DNA of 64,000 bases from assembly GCA_051294375.1 (NCBI GenBank), contig CM119269.1:4559098-4623097 (forward strand), in the 5' to 3' direction. The translations under genes were made by a program, and so were the position numbers. The DNA is from Paraspadella gotoi. Lineage: Eukaryota; Chaetognatha. Below the pieces are notes generated by a model. That model searched no databases. It was not told the origin of the DNA and worked only from the letters and a program-made list of their open reading frames with translations. Each line of letters begins with the position of its first letter. The first letter of the stretch is position 1. Of this stretch, positions 15,401-30,014 are shown piece after piece.

Positions 15401-18400
15401 GAACATATGTATATAAACGATGACCAGCTTAAAAATCATCCCCATGCGGTTCAACTCGCGATAGCTTTATCTTGAGAGAAAGGACTTAACCCAATTGCTA
15501 ACCAACCCGTTCATATCCGCCCCCATGAGCCTAAATGATGTCTGCTTATTGCTTACCTGTAATCGTATGTCTGCCCGTAGGCTGCGGCAGCGTAAGCGTT
15601 GGGATCCTGATATCCGGCGTAGGGATTTGGCGCTGGCGCTCCAGGCGCGGGCACCTGGGTAAGTGGAGGCGGCTGCTGCTGTTGTTGCAGCGGTGCGGGC
15701 TGCTGACCGTATTGAAGAGCTCCGTAACCAAGACCCCCGCGTGGGGCGCCTCGAGGAGGCGCGCCTCTTCCGCCCCCAAAGCTTCCGCGACCTCCGCGGT
15801 CGCCGCCTCTGCCCGACCTATCGAAGCCTCCTCGACCGCCTATAAGAAGTCAAGGCGGTGAACAGACTAACGTCATATTTGAAAATGTAATTACCGTACG
15901 TAATTTATAACTCCAATTGAAAGTGTATCTTCGACTGCTTTAGAATGAGACACGTATTGACTCAACCTATGATCTAGCGAAGAGAGATAATCTGGCATGC
16001 CGTCTCTTGGAAGCGGTCGAAAGATCGAACCGATTCCTATTTCGTTGAGACGATTGCGCAATTACAGATATTGGAGAGAATTTGAGACCTACCCCGGTCA
16101 CCTCCTCGGCCCCCGCGGTACCCGCCCCTGTCCCCTCCGTTGACGTAACCGCCGCCACGTCCCATTCCACGACCGCCACGATCTCCTCCGCGACCCCCGC
16201 GACCTCTATCGCCTAAAAAAAACAAACTTACAGATGCGAGAACAGTATTTTGGATAAAATACATGTATTTAATTTTCCTAAAAAAATCAAAATAAGTAAA
16301 ACGAGAATATTTAAAAATTCTGGAAAAAATAATAATTATCATCCTCGGCATCGAACACAGACGCAGGTCCACACTACACAGCAAATCGTAAGAAAGTATT
16401 TCTAATGGTAAGCCTACCTTCGAAACCAGAAGAGTCTCTGTCGTCGTCTTGCTGACCTTCATCGGCAAACCAGAAAACAAATCGGTCACCACTCACGTAC
16501 GAAAGACAATGGTGTTCAAAATTTTTACTAGTTTTTTTTTGTAACTCAAATAATATGAACGACGACGAATACAACGAGTTCCTTACAGAACCATTAATTT
16601 CACCATTCTCCAGCCAACCTAAGACTTACCTTTAATAAACACTCAGCTAAACGTCCTTTTTATCTTTTATAATAAAATGAGTACCGACCTCTCATGCCGC
16701 CGCGTCCGCCGCCGAAATCGCCACGACCGCGGCCGCCGCCAAAGCCGCCACCGCGGCCGCCACGATCCATCCGTCCGCCGCGGTCCATCCCTCTCCCGCC
16801 TCGACCTTGAATGTTGGACGAATTAACGACAAATAAATAGCAACGAAGAAAACAAAAACAAAACAAAGGAGAAGTCTGACAAATGCGTAATTGCAAGCAT
16901 AAAAATATTTCATTTTCTCTCACCCGATCCTTGTTGAGGAACGCACTGCTTTACGTCGCAATCCTGACCTCCGAGCAAGTGCTTGGGATGCTTGCATATC
17001 TCTTTTACGACCTAAAGAAAGAAAGGTCACGTTTAAAGTTAAGAATGGATTCCCGGGCTTTTAACCCACGCTCACCGCGAGAGATTCGAACTTGATGAAG
17101 CAAAAGTTTTTGGGTCCGTTGGGTCCCTTGGGCCACTCGATCACTTCAATCGTTCCGTATCGACCAAAGTATTCCCGCATGTCCTGCTCCGAAAACCCTA
17201 GCAAGTGGACATTCTCAATGTCAAATTAAAGGGCAAAGGTAGTAACTTTAATTTGAAGATTCAGCTAAGTAGAAGGGAAACGCAAAACATTCTCGCTCAC
17301 CTTGAGGAATTCCGCCGATGAAGATCTTGAGATGCTCCGGGGGAGTTTCGATGCGTTTTGCATCGATCTTCTGTCCAGACGGCAGGGCGTGAGGGACTGC
17401 GGCTAAAACCTGAATGCAGCCAATGCGCGCGATGAAATAGCTGGCTCCGCGAGGGAGATCAACTCAAACCCCCCACCCCCCACCCCCCGAACCCCTAGAA
17501 ACTTACTCCCGCATTCTAAATTTACTCGATATTTTAATGTTATAATTTAATTTAAAAATTAGAAATGTGACCAACAGAACTAAAAATTGGCTGGGGGAAA
17601 TTCTACTCAGATTAACGTTTTTACTATTTTTTTTCTTTTCGTATAGGTGGTCATAAACGATATTTAAAATAAATTAATGCTAAATAGTAGTGAATATATT
17701 CTTATTTTCATTAATGGATTTTTTTACTCAATAATAGTTCTAACAATGAAGCAAATAAAAAATTCAAAGATCTTAGTTCGTATAGTCACATTTTTATTTT
17801 AAAAACAATGATGCTCATCTACTTAAAAATAATAAAGCTTTTGATGAAAATTGAAATAATCTTAATTGACCATTTATATAAAAGAAGTCAATTCTCAGCG
17901 CTATGAAAACCAAAGCGCAAAAATTAAAATTTCTTTCTGCCCTAAAAATATACACACCATGAAAAGTAAGTGTGTAAAAAATTACGCAAAAAGAAAAAAG
18001 AACTAAAACCTGCAACACGTATTTCTGATTTTCAAACAGATTGGTAATTAGACACAATAACAAACAAGTATAAAAATTTATTTTGTCTTTGCTAGTTTTT
18101 AAACTTTTTTGCAATTAATATTATTAGATCATTCGGAGGTAATTTAAATAAACATCATCACTAAGAATAAAAAACAAAAAGTTAAAATATTGCCGAATGA
18201 ATGACTACAAAAATTCAATCTAAACCTAGGCTTAATGTGTGTATATGAACATTAATAAACTTAAATACGGTTACCAACTTAATTCGATAAAAAATTAATG
18301 AGCTTCAAAATATTTTAAACAATAGTAAACAAGCTTAATCTTGAAAACTACGCAAAAAACATGGAGAATCATATCTTAAATTCTAATAAACTTGCGAATG

Positions 18401-21350
18401 AAGAATAAAACAGTAAAATATTTCATTTTTTATTTCCATCATTCTAGACGATAAGAATATAAAACTTCATAATTGCGTCAAACAAAATGTTCTCTATAAT
18501 TGGCTTGATGTCTACGTTTATCCAGGAACCAGTTATATTTCATAAGAAATAACGATTCTGTGAGGTTGAATTTCATAAAATGTAGTCGATGTCCACACGA
18601 TCTGAATGAGCATTATGTTTCCCTATTTTCCTAAATCTCACATTACTGCAGCATTTCTTTGACACGTGTTCAAAATTAACGCAGATAAAAGGGCAGTTAT
18701 TTAGGCTTAAAAAAAATTATTTGATTGAAATTAAAGAGAAAGCAAAGATGTTATAATTAAAATAGCCATTTTTTTCTTATGTCTACTTATGGGTGACTAA
18801 AACCATGTAAAAAATCATATTAATAAACTAGGATTAAGAGAAATTTTAAAATCTTTAATGAAATAGATTGGCAAATATCACTATAAAGTTTTTTCAATAG
18901 CCAAAAAATAATCACCCCTTTAAATAAAGGCTCTAGGAGAAAAATATAAATGTTTACTTACTACTAATAATTAAGCTTGAAAGAAACCCTCATAAATTTA
19001 TCGTTCGGAAGAATGTAAAATAATTAATTTAAATTTTAAGTCAAGTGAATAAAAATAGTTAACAAGTGACCTGCTAAAAAAGAAATGACAGGATTTAAAG
19101 CAAGTAATGAGAAAAAACGCCATCATGCCTAAAAATACCAAGAGAAAATAGAAAAAGAAACATTTCGTTTTAAATAATCATTACCTAAGCAGTTAGCATG
19201 GTCACTCAAGAGCATTTTTATGTCCAGGACCCAAATAAAAATTTTTTATCAAATTTGGGTTTCAAGTATAACAATTTTAGATATAAGTTTATAGAAATTT
19301 AACTTTTAAGTACTTATAAACCAATAAATAATCTTTATTGCATAATGAATAAGAAAATATAATAATACCAAAAAAATAAATACCATTATTATAATTTCAG
19401 CCTATACTAAGAAATATTTCTTGAAAAAATTGTATCTGTATGATCAAATAAAAAAGAAAACTTCTAAATAGAGATGAATTAAATCTATGTAGTTAAGCGG
19501 GCTGCATCTGTTTCACAATGGGAAGCTAGAATTGAAAAATAAACTGCGTAATCGTCGCTTTTTTGTGGATCGAGAGAAAGTAAAAGTTGTCGAAACAAGC
19601 GGAGCAGCACCCAATACAAGAAATAAAATATATTTTACTTCGAGCAGATTCTACAAAGTATGTAGAATCAGGCTATTGGTAGTAAACTCCTGCTTAAAAT
19701 AAAAGAAATTTACTTTAAAAGCTGCGCTTAATGCAGCAAGTTCCTGTCCTTATGAGATGAGCTACGGAAAATTACATTAGGGCCGCATCGATATAATAAA
19801 ATCTATAAAATGACTTTTCAAAGCGAACTGGACGAATAGGGTCTAGATTCCGAAACGGATGGCGGAATTCTAATGAACATCGGTTGACCCATTATCGATA
19901 AAGTATTCGGCAATTCTAGTGATGATGTTGTCGCAATAATTAAATGTGCACGAGTAAGCATTCCAAGCACCTTTAGATGAACTTTGATTCTTTGAATCTC
20001 GATGAATATACTTAAGTACTTTTTTCTTTGCATTGTAAAGTGAGCATCACGTATGTATATGTAAATTCTCTTGTAACAAAGAAATTAAATAGCCTATTTC
20101 AGTTAAGCAAGGATTTCACTCCAAATTGGTCATATAGTAAGAAATTCACTCGCTTAATCATGTATACGTTTGTTTTAAAACGAGTAGTAATAATCCGACC
20201 GATAGCTTAAAAAAATTTCGGGTCTACTTTCCCCGTTGGTCGCTTTTGTTTAGCAACATTAACAAAGACTCGGCACATCAACTTTTCTTACACTCGCGTG
20301 CAGCTCTCATTGCCATTTCGATCTGGAGGTCTCTAGATCCTCAATGGCGTTCTCAGGGTGATCAATATGCCCCTCTGTTGACGCGGGGCACATGACGCTA
20401 TGCAGGCCGAAGATTTTCCGAGCAGCTCATCAACCGGGTTAAGAAATCTGCAACGAAAATGTCACAAAGATCTCATTACTAAAACGCGAGAAGGAAGATA
20501 TACTTATAACTTGAAGAAAGGGGAGAGTCGAAGGAAGATTTTGGGGAGAATCGATTCAAATTTCTTACCTTCAAGATAAAAGATTAAACGATAAAATAAA
20601 AAGTCTCCGACAATCGGGTAAGCATGCTAAGCCTGATACCGCATGATGGGTGAATTTGATTATCCCGAGATGTTTTACTTAAATGAATGAATAAAAACCT
20701 ATCAGCAGTTATTTTAAGAGTCCTCCAATAAACTTGACCTCATCTTTCTATGTCGATTAGGTTAACTGCGCTAGCTAACGAAACCTATCAAACTATCCCT
20801 TGTCAAAATATATTACGCGACAAAAATTAATTTAATTTTCCAACCTTGAACTTATTTTCTCGAAAATGGAAGTTGCAAAAAAAACTATTAATGTTCAAAA
20901 CCTTATTCTAAGTATAGATTTAATAACCTCAACAATAAACCCTAGGTGCTTTAAAGCGAAACCGTAATCTGATTTATTTCTTATTTCTACGCTCAGCTAT
21001 TATTACGCCCAGTTCTTCAGGTATAACCTAATAACCCCACAAAGAATCGAACGATTCCGTACCACCCAGACCACCAAAACCACCACCATTATCATAACTA
21101 TCACCCGCCACACCAACCGCTATTTCCCGTGCCCACAGCACTTTGTCAGAAAACGAAAAAAACTCACGGAATCGACCGAAGCCAAATCTTCAAAGATGAC
21201 GAAGCCGAAGCCGCGCGGCCGTTGCGTCTGCGGGTCCATCTTGACGTGGACAGACTTGACGGCGCCGAACTGCGCGAAGTACGAGTTCAACTCCTGCTCC
21301 GTCGTCTCCCCGATTCCGCCCACAAAGATCTTGGCTCCTTCGTCACCCAT
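12450..21350 (-). CDS. squid/hnRNP A/B-like RNA-binding protein
   Basis: Eleven exons (21350-21168, 17409-17301, 17197-17076, 17011-16924, 16805-16689, 16456-16418, 16212-16093, 15839-15557, 13200-13082, 12987-12852, 12528-12450) join in frame to 464 residues. RRM1 (about residues 6-80) has RNP2 IFVGGI and RNP1 RGFGFVIF; RRM2 (about 88-165) has IFIGGI and KNFCFIKF. The RRM2 end (PKHLLGGQDCDVKQ) recalls Drosophila squid. Three RGG/GGR-rich exons follow, then an Ala/Pro/Gln/Tyr-rich tail ending GYPAYQ. Such proteins package pre-mRNA, regulate splicing and localise mRNA; the RGG part is typically arginine-methylated. A non-coding 5' exon with a good donor ends at 21786, and the coding exon begins exactly at the ATG after its acceptor. 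Introns of 2.4 and 3.8 kb are the longest in the window. Confidence 0.93.
14793..14892 (-). CDS. probable alternative terminal exon of the hnRNP gene
   Basis: A GC-rich 100-bp block stands out in an AT-rich intron. On the minus strand it follows an acceptor (tttcgcgcag). From the phase-2 donor at 15557 it reads open for 33 codons to TAG, giving a Gly/Pro/Ser/Arg-rich tail (SSSSSGPGQGAPRVPAPG...DDRIY). Composition and phase both fit the host gene. It could instead be a poison exon. Confidence 0.5.
17420..21160. other. long intron of the hnRNP gene
   Basis: AT-rich intron of 3.8 kb. Two more GC-rich patches (about 19540-20010 and 20210-20460) contain broken reading frames that look like decayed coding sequence of an unidentified mobile element. 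Nothing else was recognised. Confidence 0.45.
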
Positions 21351-21485
21351 CTGAAGAGGGCGGGGAAGGGAGTGTTTAAAAAATCATTGCCATCTCCGTA
21401 AAATTTGACTTTCGCCGACAGGGGTTTTCGCTTCTTTCAAAAAAATATTTAAAAACAAATATTTTTTTTAAAAATTATTATCTAA

Positions 21486-21515
21486 TTATCCTAACCCTAA
21501 ACCTCCCCTAACCCT
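21486..21515 (+). repeat. short telomere-like CCCTAA-type tract
   Basis: Contains cctaaccctaa and ccctaaccctag with an irregular spacer. It lies in the first intron of the hnRNP gene. Confidence 0.5.
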
Positions 21516-21785
21516 AGTCGGCCCAATTAAAATCATGCCAATATCTCATTGCGACGCTATATCGTGGAATAACACCGATTTAATTTATTAGTTATTTATA
21601 CTATTTAGTACGTACTTCAAAAGAAACTTGAAACGCGATACTTTAATACTTTAAGAAACGGCGTAATGAATTTGGAAATAGAATCGAGCTTTTATAACTA
21701 CGCAAAATTGAGGTGGTAATATTGAAATTATTCTCAGTAATGAAGAGAGAAGAACCGAAACTGATAACAAAGAAATGGAACTCAC

Positions 21786-22095
21786 CGTTGAAGGTCGTAA
21801 ATAAATGTGTCGTTTTATGCTCAAAACGAATTTTGATCTAAATGGGTTGGACGAATAGCGGGTGAGGTGTCGAAAGTAATAAAACTAAGGCGCAGTTATG
21901 ATCCGTAAGGATTAGAAACGTTTCTGCGTCGTTGCAAATGTCGGTCGAAGATTGAGAAGCGAAGATGAGCCAGGCCTGGCGACTAGCGAGCGGCGTGGAG
22001 GGAACAACAGCAGACGAGAGAGGGAGCGAAGAGCGGAGAGAAAAGGAGCCGACGACGACGACGACGACGACCGAAGGAGTCCAAAAGGTCGACAA
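21786..22095 (-). promoter_or_regulatory. 5' non-coding exon and promoter region of the hnRNP gene
   Basis: A donor (CAACG|GTGAGT) at 21786 pairs with the acceptor directly in front of the ATG at 21350. The upstream exon edge and transcription start are not defined. Confidence 0.5.
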
Positions 22096-22426
22096 AAGAC
22101 GGAGCCACTTGGAAAACGGAAGGAGATTACACTACTTAATAAAACTTAACTAATCTGTAATCAAAGCAATTTATATTTACTTAAAAATTAAAAACAGTTA
22201 ATCCAAGGAATTCAAAATTTTGGATTTTAAAAATTAAAGAAAAATCGAGAGCTAAATCAAATATATAATATAGGTCAAATTTGTCCGCAGCACCATCCAA
22301 TCAGTAAAACACGGTTTTTCGTTTAAAGAAACAGTCACTAACTAGGTCAGTATTGCGCAATTAACAAGGATTATAGTTTTTTCTTCTTTTTTTTTCAAAC
22401 TGAACTGAACCGAATCTGCATTTCTA

Positions 22427-24178
22427 TCACCAGCCTTCGCCGCAGATTTGGTCCCAATCTGGCCACAACTCGGCCTTGACCCGCTCCGCGTAGTGAATCA
22501 AATTGGGACAATTTTTTTCGATATAAGGTTTAAAGGGATGCCGTAACGGGATGTAGAGGATTTGGCAGAGATGACCGAAAGCGGCGCAATCGGCCGTCTT
22601 TAATTCGTCCCCGCACAGATAACGTTTAGAACCTAAGGAGATGGAAGAGAAACAGTATGTAGAGGGGGAGCAACGCCACGCAACTCTCGATTACCAAATT
22701 CTAACCCAGAAAGTCAGAGAGCGCCTGAAGGTCGGTCATCCCCAGCTGGTATATCTGATCCGTAGTCAGCCTGCCGTGTCCCACGGTCCACGCCTTTTTC
22801 TTCGTCCCGCGCGGCATCGCCCAGTTCATAAAAAACTTCACATAATCTGGAGAAAAAACAAGTTCGAGCAAACAATGTCGGATCTGCCCTCGATTAATTA
22901 ATAAATTAATTAGTTATTTTATAAATTTAACTGAATTAATTAACAAAACTTGATTTCCAGCTTAATCACACACTTTCCTACTCACATTCAAAATTTTAAG
23001 TCAATCACCCCATCCACAAAACAAAAAACAAAACAAACAAACACCCACACACAAAATCTTATTCCAATCCATCCAATCACGAGTAACTGGTGTTTTTTGC
23101 TAAGGTGGGATGGACGGACGGACATTTTTTTTTTACATAATTTATCATAATTCGATGTTCTGACATGATATAAGTAAATGCCCGACAAGATTGAGGGGGC
23201 GGACCGACAAAGTGAATTATAGAGTCGTGATCTGCTGATAAGCAAATCAGACTAAAAAGTCGAGGGGTTGAAAGGAACATCGTGGTCTATAAGCGCCGCT
23301 AAATGACTTACTGGGCAGAGGAAAATTCCAAAATTGAGAAAATTCATCCCAATGTTCGTAGTAACGATACCAAAAATAAGAGTAAACCGTGTGTTGATCC
23401 AACATTCGCATTAGCGCGTGGGCACCTCCTTTGGTCTCCTGAAGATGATTAGTACATTTTTTTATTATCAAATTACGACGACATAGTACATGTACCTCGC
23501 TTTCAAATTGTTCCGCCTGAAGGTGAAAATGTTTTTCTAAAGTCGGTATGATGACGTTGGTGTCATATATCTCTTTTCCATTTAGCTCGACAAAAGGTGA
23601 CTGAAAATATTTAAAAAATGAATAGTACTTGTATATTTTTTTTTTCTGAGGTAGGGTTTACCTGACGTCCCCCTTTGGAAAAGTAATTTCCTTTGGCACC
23701 TTGATAGGCAATTTTCTTTAGCCTTAACCAAGACTCTAGCTAAATGAGATTTAATAATGATCAACTAAAGTTATAACACGTAATTTGAGTTAGACAAGTG
23801 TGAGTACCTTTAACGCAAATGGAGAAATGCTAGCAACACATTTAAACCTGTAAAACTGATACAAATATACCACATCTTCCTCCCAATTCGCTGAGAGAAT
23901 AGATTTTTCTAAAAAAATTAAAAATTAATTAATTTGCTTGATGCTTTAAAAAATTCATTTATTTGCAGAACTCACCTTTCCGTTTACCTAATAACTGTAA
24001 CGATGCATATATGCAAATAAAAATCGAAGAAGTTAGGTATAACACAAGTAAATCGGCTCGTGGCGTTTGTAACTACTTATAGAAGATCATAACTTTTTTA
24101 AAAAAAATAATTTGGGTATACCAGATAGAAGAATCCAAGAGCACCGATGGATCCCAAAGCAATATATGCCTTTTCCAT
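22427..24178 (-). CDS. FAXC: failed axon connections homolog (metaxin/GST-like membrane protein)
   Basis: Eight exons (24178-24122, 23994-23976, 23908-23808, 23739-23662, 23600-23496, 23438-23312, 22846-22706, 22632-22427) join in frame to 277 residues. The N-terminus is a short hydrophobic segment (YIALGSIGALGFFYLLL) likely to anchor the protein. DVVYLYQF, then a thioredoxin-like N-terminal GST fold with PFVELNGKEI and DTNVIIPTLEKHF, and a helical C-terminal half ending ERVKAELWPDWDQIC are the hallmarks of the FAXC family. Drosophila fax interacts genetically with Abl in axon guidance; biochemical activity is not established. The second exon is only 19 bases. The gene is complete. Confidence 0.9.
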
Positions 24179-25115
24179 TTTAAAAATTTTAAATTTAGGT
24201 AGTCTACCAAAGATTCAGCCAAGAAAGAAGCTTATAAGTTGATTACGATCTTATGCTTTAAAAATTTAGTTTTATCTCATTCAGCCACTATCTCTCTCTT
24301 ATCATGAAATCTAGAAATTAATATTTTGTACCGAGTATTCCTAAACTTCTTAAGAATAAGTGCGCTAAAAATTTTAAAAAGGAAATTTTTTAAAATTTTC
24401 TATACTAGAAGTCTTGAGTTCAACAGAAGTCGCTCGCCTAAATTCACCTGCAAATCGCAAGAAAGATGAATTATTGAAAAAGATTTGGAATTATTTTTAA
24501 GATTTTTTTTGCCGAGGCATCAGAATTAACCTTGAACCTAACTAAATAAATTTTTCCTTATTTCATGTTCTGGTAACTTGCCACGATAAATAAATATGAA
24601 CTTTTAGTTTTGGCTATTCATTTATTAAGGTAACAAAAGACAATTATTAAAAGATTTTTTTCTAAAAAATTGTAAAAATTGAGAAAAAAAAAGCATATTT
24701 ATGAGCATTTTCAACAAACTAGCGAGGTTTCACAGATCAATTTTAAAAATAATAATTAATTCCATTTTTTTAATTTAATATTTTAATTTAATATCAAGAT
24801 CACAATTTGTACTGGGTAAACGAACTAAAAATATTATCAAAGCGGTAAATTTTTGTTAGTAGTTTACAAGGCTAAAACCATTAACTAAGGGTAAATTTAA
24901 TTTAAAAGTAAGCATCATCAGTTGCCATGAGATTAAAATTATCTTTTGAAAAACAATGCATACACATAAAAAAAGACACAGCCATAGCTCATACTATTTA
25001 AGATAAATCTTAGAAAACAAGGTCAAAGAAAAAACTGAATATGTTCAAAAGATACAAATTTACGACGACAGTCTCTTGGTTTTAACCCCATAAACAAATT
25101 GGTTCAACAACTTCG
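24179..25115. other. intergenic, no gene seen
   Basis: AT-rich DNA between FAXC and the aspartate aminotransferase 3' end, without a supported exon, RNA gene or repeat. Confidence 0.6.
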
Positions 25116-27176
<2,061 letters not shown>

Positions 27177-27741
27177 GGTCGTTGCAATGGGGGGGACGAC
27201 CACGACTCTGCAGTCTTTTCACGAGACCGCCGAAGCTACTAAAGGGCGAGAAAATACCGTGTTTCATGACTCAAATTGTATTTCAGTGACAGAATAAATT
27301 TAAAAACAAATCGAAATTACAAATTGTTAATTGCTGTTAAACTAATGATCGTTTATAATAAATAAAAAATAGTTTATTAAACAAAATACGTAAAATATTG
27401 CGAACGTTAACATCTCGAAACATTATGAACCACGATATTTTAACGAATCTAGCAATTATCACTTAGGCACAAAATAAAAATGTCAATACACACAGAGACT
27501 AGAGAGTAGATAAATTATCTCGCTACGGCTCTTTTTGTAGGGCAATTTAAACTTGCCCAGTTTTGATGTAAAAAGAAAAATAACGGCACACAACACATTC
27601 GAAAATCATCATGGGAAAACTTTTTTTTTGTTTTGAAACGAGTGAGGACGCGATAAATAAACAAAATCCATTGTAAAAAAAACCAATTTCAAAATAAATG
27701 GAGCCCAGGACACGGAGTTCTAAACTTAAGTTTCTCCTTCA
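27177..27741. other. intergenic, no gene seen
   Basis: Region between GOT2 (5' side) and the IDH3A stop codon; it should contain the GOT2 promoter and IDH3A 3' UTR. Nothing further recognised. Confidence 0.6.
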
Positions 27742-29178
<1,437 letters not shown>

Positions 29179-30014
29179 GATCGAGTGGGGAAAAATCCGC
29201 TACCTTCCTAAATCATCAATTTTCAAAGCTTATACGTAATAATTTATTCACCAGATTATGTATAAACTAAAAGCCGATTTTGGCTATTTAATGTAAAACG
29301 GCACGGTTAGGTAATGTAAAAGATGTACTAGATAGATTTAAATTTGATCTTGACGCGAATACTAATAAAAATTTACAAAAGACTAACTGGTAGGTAAATG
29401 CAAATTGCAGACACATTGGAAAAAAACCCGAAAACCATTGTGAAGAAAACCATTCTGAGTAATAGTGATTGTCCAATAACATATAAAGAAAAACTACTAC
29501 CTAGTTACAGGTACTAAACGATACCTGCCTAAAATATCTTTTAATAATTTGGACGGCACATATCCTAGAATAATTATAAAACTTCAAGCTTTTTGTAATA
29601 TGATGCTTGCATAAGTAAAGGATAAGCCAAAAGGCATATCATAAAGGTAAAATACTGCTTCTTTGGATGGATGTAAACAATGATTCTGGTAACAAATTGC
29701 TGGGGTAATCTCTTACTAGCAAAATTTCATCGCGTATAATTACATGTAAAAATAAATTTCTGGTTTTTTATTAACCGGAAGTAGTGACTTAATCGCACAA
29801 AAACGCTTTGATGCAAATATTGGTAATGTCTAATCAAACGAAAGCAATAAAACAATCTGGACCCGATCAAATGCGTAGTATTACCATACGACAGACAGAT
29901 GAGAAAAATTATACAATTGGCACAAAGCAGCGAAATCCCGCTACGTCACGAGTTGGTTAATATAAAAAGAATTTTCTTTGGTTTGTCCCTGAAATTTTTA
30001 AAATCGTTCCACCC
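29179..30014. other. intergenic, no gene seen
   Basis: AT-rich region holding the IDH3A promoter side and the spondin 3' UTR; no further feature supported. Confidence 0.6.
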
